This document shows, one piece after another, positions 42,918 through 52,059 of a stretch of 59,609 nt of DNA. Positions within the stretch are counted from its first letter, which is position 1. Every line of letters starts with the position of its first letter. Under the pieces are notes generated by a model. It was not told the DNA's origin. It searched no databases and saw only the letters and a list, made by a program, of their open reading frames with translations. Source of the stretch: Streptomyces mexicanus. Lineage in GTDB: Bacteria > Actinomycetota > Actinomycetes > Streptomycetales > Streptomycetaceae. Both the position numbers and the translations under genes were made by a program. The stretch covers positions 5,657,002 to 5,716,610 of the forward strand of contig NZ_LR732544.1 in assembly GCF_902506575.1 (NCBI RefSeq), written 5' to 3'.

Positions 42918-43334
42918 TCAGCAGCGGAAGACCTGGAGCGCGGCCGGGGTGCGGTCGGCCGGGGCTCTGGAGGTGCCGGCGCATCCGGCGCCCGGCCACC
43001 GGGCCGCCGTGCCCGGCGCCGGGCGGGCGAGCGCGTCGGGGCACACCGGGATGCCGGGGCCGCGGTCGGCGGCGCGGTGCCGGTCGCGGGCACGGGTCCG
43101 TATCGGCCCGGCCGTGGCACCGGCGGGCCCGCCCTCGCGCAGGGAGAGTCGTTCTTCGCCCGGCGCCGCGCCGGTGCGTGCGGTGGCCGGGCCGGCCTTC
43201 GCCTCGGCCTGACCGCTCGTGTGCGCGGCTGCGAAGGAAGCGGCGGGTGCGCAGCGGGGCAGGGTGAAGGGGAGGGCGAGCAGGGCGGCGAGAAGGAGTG
43301 TGAGCAGGGCCCCGGCGGCTGTGCTTCGGCGCAT
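42918..43334 (-). CDS. Small secreted protein of unknown function
   Basis: A 138-aa protein starting at ATG 43334, with GGAGGGG nine bases upstream. The signal peptide (MRRSTAAGALLTLLLAALLALPF) is convincing. The mature part is Ala/Arg/Pro/Gly rich with four cysteines, the last being the C-terminal residue. No family is recognised. It is upstream of the sulP-coupled short ORF on the same strand, 92 bases away, and downstream of zapE. Confidence 0.6.
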   Translation of the reverse strand: MRRSTAAGALLTLLLAALLALPFTLPRCAPAASFAAAHTSGQAEAKAGPATARTGAAPGEERLSLREGGPAGATAGPIRTRARDRHRAADRGPGIPVCPDALARPAPGTAARWPGAGCAGTSRAPADRTPAALQVFRC

Positions 43335-43380
43335 GCGCCCCCCTCCCGTCTCCCTCGTACCTCTCCTGCACCCCAACAGT

Positions 43381-43398
43381 TGGTCAAGGAATGGTCAA
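43381..43398 (-). promoter_or_regulatory. 11-bp-spaced direct repeat upstream of the small secreted protein gene
   Basis: Two copies of TTGACCA on the minus strand (plus-strand TGGTCAA at 43381-43387 and 43392-43398) are spaced 11 bp apart, one helical turn. They lie about 47-64 bases before the start, in an AT-richer patch. One copy could be a -35 element. The spacing also resembles direct-repeat sites such as PHO boxes (GTTCACC units; 5 of 7 matches each). Neither reading is proven. Confidence 0.4.
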
Positions 43399-43540
43399 AG
43401 ACGACGGTAGCGCCACCCAGCGGTTTGCTGGGTTAACTGTGTGTGAACAGGATCGAGCGCGCCCGAAAAGCATCCAGGAATGGCGCGAACCGACTCTTGC
43501 CGGACGTCGGCTCGCTCGGGTGTTCGAGGCTGACCCGGGG

Positions 43541-43620
43541 TCGACCACGGCGATCGGGGCCGACCGGGGTCAACTGGGACCGACCGGGGCCGACCGGAGC
43601 CGGCCGGCGGCCGACCGGAG
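43541..43620. repeat. 10-bp-period degenerate tandem array downstream of zapE
   Basis: About eight units of ten bases, consensus CGACCGGGGC, run from 43541 to the zapE stop region. Some units are nearly identical (43561, 43581, 43591) and others diverged, with a one-base phase shift in the last. The stretch is non-coding, part of the 291-base gap between zapE and the secreted-protein gene. Confidence 0.7.
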
Positions 43621-43625
43621 CCGCG

Positions 43626-44738
43626 TCAGCGGCTCTCGACAAGCCCCTCGGCGTCCCGGGCGAGCGCGGTGAGCCGCGATATCGCGCGGAAGTACTTCTT
43701 GCGGTACCCGCCGTTCAGCATCTCCTCGCTGAACAGTCGGTCGAAGGGCAGCCCGGAGGCCAGGACCGGCACCTCGCGGTCGTAGAGCCGGTCCGCGAGC
43801 ACGACCAGGCGCAGCGCCGTCGACTGGTCCGGCACCGGCCGCACCCCGGTCAGGCAGACGGCCGCGAGGCCGTCGGTGAGGGCGCCGTAACGGCTGGGGT
43901 GCACCTTGGCGAGGTGGTCCAGCAGGTCGGGGAAGGCGTCCAGCGAGGCGTTCGCGGTGGCGTGCGCGGCCTTGGTCACCTGCTCGTCGGAGAACGGCGC
44001 CGGCGCCTCGGGCAGGCCCCGGTGGCGGTAGTCCTCGCCGTCGATGCGCAACGTGCGGAAGTGCGCGGACAGCCCCTGGATCTCGCGCAGGAAGTCGGCG
44101 GCGGCGAAGCGGCCCTCGCCCAGCTTGCCGGGCAGCGTGTTGGAGGTGGCGGCCAGTGCCACGCCCGCCTCGACCAGCCGGCCCAGCAGGGTGGAGACGA
44201 GCACCGTGTCGCCCGGGTCGTCCAGTTCGAACTCGTCGATGCACAGCAGGCGGTGGCCGGAGAGGGTCTCCACCGTCTTCTGGAAGCCCAGGGCGCCGAC
44301 GAGGTTGGTCAGCTCCACGAACGTGCCGAAGGCCTTGCGCGCGGGCTCGGCCGGGGTGGCGTGCCACAGGGAGGCCAGCAGGTGGGTCTTGCCGACGCCG
44401 TAGCCGCCGTCGAGGTAGATCCCGCGGGGCCCGGCGGGGGCCTTGGCGGCCTTGGCCCGGCCCTTGCCGAAGCCGAAGAGGCCGCGCCGCCCGGCGGAGG
44501 CGGTGTCCGCGCCGCCGAGCCCGGCGGCGAAGTCCTCCAGGACCCGCACGGCCTCGGCCTGGCTGGGCTGGTTCGGGTCGGGGATGTACGTCGCGAACCG
44601 CACCCCGTCGAAGCGCGGCGGCGGCACCATCTCGGCGACGAGCCGGTCCGCGGGGACGTGCGGTTCACGGGCGCACAGGGACAGGGGAGCGGCGCCGGTC
44701 AGGGGGCTGAGCCCGGAGGCGGCTGTGGAGGACGACAC
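43626..44738 (-). CDS. zapE: ZapE/AFG1-family ATPase
   Basis: A 370-aa AAA+ type P-loop ATPase. Walker A is GGYGVGKTH (about residues 108-116) and Walker B is LLCIDEFELDDPGD; ATSNTLP and RRAFRTL-type sensor regions follow. In E. coli ZapE acts at the division ring late in constriction; mitochondrial AFG1 relatives act in protein quality control. GTG 44738 is preferred because upstream in-frame sequence is unlikely to be coding. The gene is divergent from the RibD-like gene with only 37 bases between starts, so their promoters must overlap the other's leader or coding region. Confidence 0.88.
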   Translation of the reverse strand: MSSSTAASGLSPLTGAAPLSLCAREPHVPADRLVAEMVPPPRFDGVRFATYIPDPNQPSQAEAVRVLEDFAAGLGGADTASAGRRGLFGFGKGRAKAAKAPAGPRGIYLDGGYGVGKTHLLASLWHATPAEPARKAFGTFVELTNLVGALGFQKTVETLSGHRLLCIDEFELDDPGDTVLVSTLLGRLVEAGVALAATSNTLPGKLGEGRFAAADFLREIQGLSAHFRTLRIDGEDYRHRGLPEAPAPFSDEQVTKAAHATANASLDAFPDLLDHLAKVHPSRYGALTDGLAAVCLTGVRPVPDQSTALRLVVLADRLYDREVPVLASGLPFDRLFSEEMLNGGYRKKYFRAISRLTALARDAEGLVESR

Positions 44739-44775
44739 GGTTCCCCATGGTAAGCGGCGTGGAACACTGCACGGC

Positions 44776-45618
44776 ATGCGACGCCTGTTCCCTGTGACCG
44801 ACGAGACAGCAGCCCACGCCACGGCGGGCACCCGCCCGGCCCCGGGTGCGCAGGTGCCCGGGGCGGAGGTGCCCGGGGCGCACGAGGACCGGGAGTGGAC
44901 CCTCGCCGAGCTGGCCGCCGCCTACGCCTACCCCGAGCCCGGGACCGAGGGCGCCGGGCCGTGGCTGCGCGCCAACATGGTCTCCACACTGGACGGGGCC
45001 GCCCAGCACGACGGCCGCTCGCAGCCCATCTCCAGCGCCGCGGACATGCGGATCTTCGGCACGCTGCGGGCGCTGGCGGACGTGGTCGTCGTCGGGGCGG
45101 AGACGGTACGCCGGGAGGGCTACCGGCCGGCCCGCGCGCGGGAGGACTTCACGGCGCTGCGCGAGTCGGCCGGGCAGGGACCCGCCCCGGCGATCGCGGT
45201 CGTCACCGCGAGCCTGGACCTGGACTTCTCCCTCCCGCTGTTCACCTCGCCCCTGGTGCCCACGCTGGTCCTCACGGGCGCGGCGGCGCCCCCGGAGCGC
45301 GTCGCGGCGGCGGAGCGGGCGGGCGCCCGCGTGCTGACGGCCGGCGACGGCGCCGGGGTCGATCCGGCGCGTGCGGTGCGGGCCCTGGCCGACGCCGGCC
45401 ACACCCGTCTGCTCACCGAGGGAGGCCCGCGCCTGCTGGGCCAGATGGTGGCCGCCGACGTCCTGGACGAGCTGTGCCTGACCGTCTCCCCGATGCTCAC
45501 CGCGGGCGACGCCCAGCGCATCGCCGGCGGCCCCACGGTCGCGGTTCCGCACCGCTTCACCCTGTCCTGCCTGCTGGAGGAGGACGGCTTCCTGTTCAGC
45601 CGCTACCGGCGGGCCTGA
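44776..45618 (+). CDS. Pyrimidine reductase (RibD C-terminal-like) family protein
   Basis: A 280-aa protein of the dihydrofolate-reductase-like RibD-C fold. NMVSTLDGAAQHDGRS, the FGTLRALADVVVVGAETVRREGY block and the nucleotide-binding TEGGPRLLGQ are characteristic. Such stand-alone enzymes reduce the ribose side chain of pyrimidine intermediates in flavin or deazaflavin-type pathways with NADPH. No other riboflavin gene is nearby, so the substrate is open. ATG 44776 has only a weak ribosome site. Followed by a tandem-repeat patch. Confidence 0.82.
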   Translation: MRRLFPVTDETAAHATAGTRPAPGAQVPGAEVPGAHEDREWTLAELAAAYAYPEPGTEGAGPWLRANMVSTLDGAAQHDGRSQPISSAADMRIFGTLRALADVVVVGAETVRREGYRPARAREDFTALRESAGQGPAPAIAVVTASLDLDFSLPLFTSPLVPTLVLTGAAAPPERVAAAERAGARVLTAGDGAGVDPARAVRALADAGHTRLLTEGGPRLLGQMVAADVLDELCLTVSPMLTAGDAQRIAGGPTVAVPHRFTLSCLLEEDGFLFSRYRRA

Positions 45619-45629
45619 GCCGCTCCACC

Positions 45630-45753
45630 CGCTCCGGGCGGGTCCGAGAGCCAAAAGCCCCCGCTGCGGCGGGTGTGGAAGCCCCTTGCGGGCGGGTCCG
45701 AAAGCCCTGCTCCGGGCGGGTCCGAAAGCCCCGCTCCGGGCGGGTCGAAACCC
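45630..45753. repeat. 24-bp tandem-repeat patch after the RibD-like gene
   Basis: Units close to GCTCCGGGCGGGTCCGAAAG recur at about 45630, 45684, 45708 and 45732, the last three in exact 24-bp register. Each unit contains GGGC-GCCC that could fold into a small hairpin. It directly follows the RibD-like stop, in the 353-base gap 45619-45971 that holds no other gene. It may act as a multi-hairpin terminator. Confidence 0.7.
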
Positions 45754-45822
45754 CCCTTGTGACGTCGGCTGCGGACGCGTGTCCCCCGTGAACCCGGGCG
45801 GGCCCCGAACACCGGAGCGGAT

Positions 45823-45841
45823 GCGGAATCATGGATTCCGC
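45823..45841. promoter_or_regulatory. Perfect 8-bp inverted repeat upstream of the Usp-like gene
   Basis: GCGGAATC (45823-45830) and GATTCCGC (45834-45841) flank an ATG triplet, about 130 bases before the next gene start. The size and tight spacing suit a repressor or activator dimer site. A short hairpin is the alternative. Confidence 0.4.
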
Positions 45842-45971
45842 CTACTTGGTGGGGCGTGCACGAATTCCGGCCATCGGCGGGCGATCACGGGGCAGGATGG
45901 TTTCTGCGGGGGCTCGTTCGGCCCACGGAGGTAGCGAGAGGGCGCGGCCCTCACTGCAGAAAGGGCGCCTG

Positions 45972-46445
45972 GTGTTCACAAGCGTTTTGATGATCGAGAA
46001 GGCCCTGACGTCCGCCGACGTGGAATTCGTCACCACCTTGCACGGCGAGGAGCCGGTCGCCTTCCATTTGCTGCTGCAGCCGCGCGGCGAGCAGGCGGAC
46101 CGCCTGCTGCGGGCCATCGACGACATCGCGCTCGGCGAGATCGACGAGGCCGCCCGCGAGGGCGAGACCCCCGAGGGGGAGGCGGCCAAGAGCGAGGGGG
46201 AACAGGCATTGGACGTCTCGCTCAGGGCCCTGCGCGCGGCGGGCAGCCAGGCGGAGGGGCGGCTGGTGGAGGACCATCCGCTGGACGCCCTCAAAGCCCT
46301 GGTCGCGGAGGTCGGCGCGGACGAGGTGATCGTGCTGACCGACCCGCACTACGTGGAGGAGTTCTTCCACCGCGACTGGGCCTCGCGGGCACGTCACAAG
46401 GTCGGCGTACCGGTCCTGAAGCTGTTCTCCCACAGCAAGGCATAG
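45972..46445 (+). CDS. Small Usp-like alpha/beta protein of unknown function
   Basis: A 157-aa cytosolic protein beginning VFTSVLMIEKALT. Alternating strands and helices include AFHLLLQPRGEQADRLLRAIDD, LDALKALVAEVGADEVIVLTDPHYVEEFFHRDWASRARHKVGVPVLKLF. The last stretch has the strand-helix-strand of universal-stress-type folds. Homologous proteins in Streptomyces are sometimes labelled indole-3-glycerol phosphate synthase; I see no synthase motifs and do not support that label. GTG 45972 is chosen with AAAGGG upstream; ATG 45831 would add low-complexity residues. It is 74 bases before murC and probably co-transcribed. Confidence 0.65.
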   Translation: MFTSVLMIEKALTSADVEFVTTLHGEEPVAFHLLLQPRGEQADRLLRAIDDIALGEIDEAAREGETPEGEAAKSEGEQALDVSLRALRAAGSQAEGRLVEDHPLDALKALVAEVGADEVIVLTDPHYVEEFFHRDWASRARHKVGVPVLKLFSHSKA

Positions 46446-46519
46446 GCTGGGGCGGCGCCCCGCGCGAGCGGCGCGCGACACCGTCGTACCCGAGCCGCAC
46501 CACCTGGGGAGAAAAGCGC

Positions 46520-47911
<1,392 letters not shown>

Positions 47912-47937
47912 ACGACACCTTGAGGGGCTGAGGGCTC

Positions 47938-48345
47938 ATGCCGTACGACGTCGAGAAGCCGGACGAGCAGTGGCGGGCGGAGCTGACCCCGGCGGAGTAC
48001 GCGGTGCTGCGCCAGGCCGCCACCGAGCCCGCCTTCACCGGTGAGTACACCGACACCAAGACCAAGGGCGTCTACTCCTGCCGGGCCTGCGGTGCCGAGC
48101 TGTTCACCTCCGACACGAAGTTCGAGTCCCACTGCGGCTGGCCGTCCTTCTACGACCCGAAGGACACCGACGCCGTGGAACTGGTGGAGGACCGCTCGCA
48201 CGGCATGGTGCGCACGGAGGTGCGGTGCGCCCGCTGCGGATCGCACCTCGGGCACGTGTTCGAGGGCGAGGGGTATCCCACGCCGACCGACCAGCGGTAC
48301 TGCATCAACAGCATCTCGCTCCGGCTGGCACCCGCCGAGGACTGA
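47938..48345 (+). CDS. msrB: Peptide-methionine (R)-S-oxide reductase
   Basis: A 135-aa MsrB that reduces methionine-R-sulfoxide in oxidised proteins. The two zinc CxxC pairs (CRAC and CARCG) and the catalytic motif RYCINSISL, with its resolving-type Cys, are present, as are GWPSF and HLGHVFEGEG. It starts 26 bases after murC, so it is transcribed with it. Confidence 0.95.
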   Translation: MPYDVEKPDEQWRAELTPAEYAVLRQAATEPAFTGEYTDTKTKGVYSCRACGAELFTSDTKFESHCGWPSFYDPKDTDAVELVEDRSHGMVRTEVRCARCGSHLGHVFEGEGYPTPTDQRYCINSISLRLAPAED

Positions 48346-48496
48346 GACTCACCCGGTCGGCGGTCGCGGAGGGTGACCTCGGGGGTGCGGTCGGCGTTTT
48401 TGCGGGCCGCTCACGCGGTGGGACAATATGGACACAGGTGATGTCGCCGACGTCATCGGCAGTCCTGCCGCATCTCCGCAGAGGCGGGTGGAAAAC

Positions 48497-48865
48497 ATGG
48501 TCACAGCCTCGAACGTCGTACTGGCCCTCGAGCCGCACGCGTGGGGCACCCTCGGTGCCTTCATCGGCGGACTGATCGTCGTGGTGGGCGGCCTGGTGTG
48601 GGCCGTCGGCATGGGCATCGGCGTGATGCGCCGGGAGCCGGACCGGCCGGAGCCCCAGGAGCAGCCGCACCTGCCCGTCACGGGCGCCGTCGAGGAGATC
48701 AGCGAGATGCGCGAGCCCGACGAGGTGCACTGCGACGACGGAGAACGGCTGATGCCGTACGAGATCCACCGCGCCGGCACGCGCCGCAGCGAGCAGCAGC
48801 ACCGGCACCGCTGGGCGCCGGGCGGCAGCGGATCCTTCGGCAGCGGAGGCCCCGGCCGGACCTGA
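48497..48865 (+). CDS. Small single-pass membrane protein (DUF6479-like)
   Basis: A 122-aa protein with one transmembrane helix (about 18-42, TLGAFIGGLIVVVGGLVWAVGMGIGVM) followed by an acidic then His/Gly-rich cytoplasmic tail ending in a Ser/Gly-rich stretch. It matches the character of the Streptomyces DUF6479 family, whose function is unknown. ATG 48497 has GGTGG five bases upstream; ATG 48428 is an in-frame alternative. It is 151 bases after msrB and may have its own promoter. Confidence 0.65.
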   Translation: MVTASNVVLALEPHAWGTLGAFIGGLIVVVGGLVWAVGMGIGVMRREPDRPEPQEQPHLPVTGAVEEISEMREPDEVHCDDGERLMPYEIHRAGTRRSEQQHRHRWAPGGSGSFGSGGPGRT

Positions 48866-48954
48866 CCCGGCCCCGCCCACCGTCCGCTTGACCCACCGAT
48901 CACGGGGCGGGCCCCGCCCGGGGCTCGCCCCCTCGCCTGCCCACCGCGACCGTC

Positions 48955-49135
48955 CGCGCACCGACCACCGCGCCCATCGCGGCGGTTCGCACCCCGACCA
49001 CCGCGCCCACACCACCGTCAGCGCACCGCTCCCCGTGCCCACCGCGGCCTCCGAGCCGCGCCCGGCCACCCCGACCGCCCGCGCACCGACCACCGCCCCC
49101 ATCGCGGCGGTTCACACCACGACCACCGCGCCCAC
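48955..49135. repeat. Long direct repeats in the 470-base gap before the osmoprotectant operon
   Basis: A 56-base segment at 48955-49010 recurs at 49080-49135 with 53 of 56 bases identical, an offset of 125 bases. The preceding GACCGTCCGCGCACCG recurs at about 49172. The whole gap 48866-49335 is Pro/Ala/Thr-codon-like and rich in CCACCGCG, but I find no supported gene in it. It looks like a decayed repetitive coding segment or a repeat-rich spacer. Confidence 0.65.
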
Positions 49136-49335
49136 CACGGCCCCTTCGCACCCCGACTCCCGCGCCGGCCCCGACCGTCCGCGCACCGCCTCACGTGCTC
49201 GCCGACACCGCTGCGCTCGGGGCGTGTGCTCCCGGCCGTCGCGGACCCGGGCGTCTACACTCTCTGCGCGGCGGCCCGCGTGCACTGGCCGGGGAGCGGG
49301 CGGCCACTGCCAGACCCGAAGAGGTATGCGGCGTC

Positions 49336-50481
49336 TTGATACGCATCGACACAGTCACCAAGCGCTACCCGGACGGCACCGTGGCGGTCGACCGCCTCAC
49401 GCTGGACATCCCGGACCGCTCGATCACCGTCCTGGTCGGGCCGTCCGGCTGCGGCAAGACCACCACCCTGCGCATGATCAACCGGATGGTGGAGCCCACC
49501 GAGGGCACCATCCGCCTCGACGGCGTCGACATCAGGGAACAACCCGTCACCACCCTGCGCCGCTCGATGGGGTACGTCATCCAGAACGCCGGACTCTTCC
49601 AGCACCGCACCGTCGTCGACAACATCGCCACCGTCCCCCGGCTGCTGGGCTGGGGCAAGCAGAAGTCCCGCGCCCGCGCCGCGGAGCTGATGGAACGCGT
49701 CGGCCTGGACGCGTCGTTGGCCAAGCGCTACCCCTACCAGCTCTCCGGTGGTCAGCAGCAGCGCGTCGGCGTGGCCCGGGCGCTCGCCGCCGATCCGCCG
49801 GTGCTGCTGATGGACGAGCCGTTCTCGGCCGTGGACCCGGTGGTGCGCAAGGGCCTGCAGGACGAACTGCTGCGCCTGCAGGAGGACCTGGGCAAGACGA
49901 TCGTCTTCGTCACCCACGACATCGACGAGGCCGTCAAGCTCGGCACGATGGTGGCGGTGCTGCGCACCGGCGGCCGGCTCGCCCAGTACGCGCCGCCCGC
50001 CGAACTGCTCAGCGCACCCGCCGACGCCTTCGTGGAGGACTTCCTCGGCACCGACCGGGGCATCCGCCGGCTGTCCTTCTTCGGTACCGGGGACCTCCCG
50101 CTGCGCACCTCCCCGATCGTCACGCTCGACGCCACCGCCGAGCAGATCGCCGCCGGCGCCGCCGACGCCCCCTACGTCCTCGTCACCGACAGCGACGGCC
50201 GGCCCCTGGGCTGGGGCGCGCCGCAGGAGCTGACGGCGGGGCGGATCGATCCCGCCCGGCTGCTGCCCCACGGGCGGCCCTTCGCCCGGGGCGGCGAGTC
50301 CCTGCGCGCCGCCCTGGACTGCGCGGTGCTCTCCCCGACCGGCTGGGCGGTCGCGGTGGACGAGGCCGGCCGGGCGGTCGGTGTCGTCTCGCAGCAGGCC
50401 ATCGGCGAGGCGATCCGCGCCGCGCACGGCGCGCACCGCGGCGGCGCCGCGGCCGCGGCCGACGCCGGGGTCGCCCGATGA
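49336..50481 (+). CDS. opuCA: Osmoprotectant (glycine betaine/choline) ABC transporter ATP-binding protein
   Basis: A 381-aa ABC ATPase of the OpuA/OpuC/ProV group. Walker A is GPSGCGKTT at 35-43, LSGGQQQRVGVARA is the signature, LLMDEPF is Walker B, and FVTHDIDEAVKLG is the switch region. The C-terminal 110 residues are a CBS-like regulatory part, as in OpuCA. The protein starts with IRIDTVTKRYPDGT, so TTG 49336 is the likely start, an uncommon codon; no in-frame ATG or GTG fits. It is first of four genes whose ends overlap (ATGA, GTGA), followed by two permeases and a binding protein. Confidence 0.87.
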   Translation: MIRIDTVTKRYPDGTVAVDRLTLDIPDRSITVLVGPSGCGKTTTLRMINRMVEPTEGTIRLDGVDIREQPVTTLRRSMGYVIQNAGLFQHRTVVDNIATVPRLLGWGKQKSRARAAELMERVGLDASLAKRYPYQLSGGQQQRVGVARALAADPPVLLMDEPFSAVDPVVRKGLQDELLRLQEDLGKTIVFVTHDIDEAVKLGTMVAVLRTGGRLAQYAPPAELLSAPADAFVEDFLGTDRGIRRLSFFGTGDLPLRTSPIVTLDATAEQIAAGAADAPYVLVTDSDGRPLGWGAPQELTAGRIDPARLLPHGRPFARGGESLRAALDCAVLSPTGWAVAVDEAGRAVGVVSQQAIGEAIRAAHGAHRGGAAAAADAGVAR

Positions 50482-51194
50482 ACGGCTTCTTCGACATCCC
50501 GAGCGATCTGCAGCACACCTGGCTGGGCCTGATCGGACTGCACCTGCGCGAGGCCCTGCTGCCGGTGCTGGCCGGGCTCCTCGCCGCCCTGCCGCTCGCC
50601 CAGCTGTGCGTCCGCTTCCGCTGGCTCTACCCGCCCGTGCTGGGCCTGACCACCGTCCTGTACGCCGTCCCGTCGCTGGCGTTCTTCGTCGTGCTCATCG
50701 ACTACACCGGCCAGACCGAGCTGACGGTGATGATCCCGCTGGCCGTCTACAGCCTGGTCGTGCTCGTCCCGGCGATCGTCGACGGGGTGCGCTCGGTGCC
50801 GCAGGAGACGCTGGCAGCGGCCACCGCCATGGGCCTGGGCCCGCTCCGGCGCTATCTGCAGGTGCAGCTGCCCATCGCGGTGCCCGCCATCGTCGCGGGC
50901 CTCAGGGTCGCCGCGGTCTCCAGCATCTCCCTGGTCAGCGTCGGCATGCTGATCGGCAATCAGGGCGCCCTCGGCAACCTGCTGCAGGACGCGCGCAACT
51001 ACCACCGTCCCGAGCTGGCGGTGAACTCCGTGGTGACCACGGCCGTGCTGGCGATCCTCGTGGACGCCGCGCTGGTCGGCGTACGCCGTGTGCTGACCCC
51101 CTGGATGCCGCGCACCGCACGCCACGGCGGCCCGCGGCCCACCGAGGACCGGCCCGGCGAGACCGTGCCCGAGCTGGAGGACGCCGCCCGGTGA
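50478..51194 (+). CDS. Osmoprotectant ABC transporter permease 1
   Basis: A 238-aa membrane permease of the ProW/OpuCB type with about six helices, the BPD signature around EAAA-like ETLAAATAMGLGPLRRYLQVQLP, and a short cytoplasmic tail. ATG 50478 overlaps the ATPase stop (ATGA). It forms the membrane channel with the second permease. Confidence 0.87.
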   Translation: MNGFFDIPSDLQHTWLGLIGLHLREALLPVLAGLLAALPLAQLCVRFRWLYPPVLGLTTVLYAVPSLAFFVVLIDYTGQTELTVMIPLAVYSLVVLVPAIVDGVRSVPQETLAAATAMGLGPLRRYLQVQLPIAVPAIVAGLRVAAVSSISLVSVGMLIGNQGALGNLLQDARNYHRPELAVNSVVTTAVLAILVDAALVGVRRVLTPWMPRTARHGGPRPTEDRPGETVPELEDAAR

Positions 51195-51871
51195 ACGTCT
51201 TGCACTTCGTCAGCGCCTTCTTCGGCGACGCCGGCCACTGGCACGGCTACGACGGCATTCCCGCGCGCCTGGCCGAGCACGTCCAGTACTCCGTGCTCGC
51301 GCTCGCCCTCGCCACCGTCATCGCGCTGCCCGTCGGGCTGCTCACCGGCCACTACGGACGCGGCGGCACCACCCTCGCCCTGATCGCCACGGCCGGGCGG
51401 GCGCTGCCCAGCTTCGGCCTGCTGGTGCTGATGTTCATCCTGCTCGGCTTCGGGCTGGTGCCGGTGATGGTCCCGCTGGTGGTGCTCGCCCTGCCGCCGA
51501 TCCTGGTGACGACGTACGAGGCGATGCGCTCCGTCGACCCCTCGCCGGTGGACGCGGCCCGGGGCATGGGGATGGGGGAGGCCCGCGTCCTGTTCCAGGT
51601 GGAACTGCCCGTCGCGCTCCCGCTGATCCTCAGCGGGGTGCGCTCGGCGGCCATCCAGATCATCTCCACCGCCACCATCGCCGCGTACATCAGCTTCGGC
51701 GGGCTGGGCCGGTACATCGTCGACGGCCTCTACCAGCTCGACTACGAGAAGGTGGTGGGCGGCGCCACGCTGGTCGCCGCGCTGGCCCTGGTCACGCTGG
51801 GGGTGTTCTGGGCGGCCGGGCGGTTCGCGGTCTCCCCCGGAGTGCGCCACCCGGGACGCCGCGCGCCATGA
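51191..51871 (+). CDS. Osmoprotectant ABC transporter permease 2
   Basis: A 226-aa permease of the OpuCD/ProZ type with about five to six helices and the coupling-loop block VDAARGMGMGEARVLFQVELP. GTG 51191 overlaps the previous stop. Two different permeases plus a separate lipoprotein are typical of OpuC-type, rather than OpuA-type, systems. Confidence 0.87.
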   Translation: MNVLHFVSAFFGDAGHWHGYDGIPARLAEHVQYSVLALALATVIALPVGLLTGHYGRGGTTLALIATAGRALPSFGLLVLMFILLGFGLVPVMVPLVVLALPPILVTTYEAMRSVDPSPVDAARGMGMGEARVLFQVELPVALPLILSGVRSAAIQIISTATIAAYISFGGLGRYIVDGLYQLDYEKVVGGATLVAALALVTLGVFWAAGRFAVSPGVRHPGRRAP

Positions 51872-52059
51872 CCGCCATGACCGCGGACGTACCGTCCCTG
51901 ACGGGGTCCTGACCGGGCATCGAAGCCGATCGGTGACCCGGATGCTCTTGACTGACCGAGAACCGGCTGGATTGGATCGGTACGGTGAGGTTTTCGCGCC
52001 TTACGTGCTCCAGCCAGTGCCCTGCTCCTCACCCACCTGCCGAGCCCGGAACGGGAATT

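Noticed and set aside
45630..45753. Possible CRISPR-like repeat
   Set aside because: Units abut each other in 24-bp register without unique spacers and no cas gene is present, so this is a tandem repeat.
45831..45971. Upstream ATG start for the Usp-like protein
   Set aside because: The extra 47 residues are low complexity and the ATG lies in the loop of an inverted repeat; GTG 45972 begins the conserved part.
48888..49335. Plus-strand frame continuing upstream of the osmoprotectant genes, and minus-strand frames across the repeats
   Set aside because: They are made only of repeated Pro/Ala/Thr/Arg or Val/Gly/Arg stretches, lack ribosome sites, and no frame is favoured across both repeat copies.
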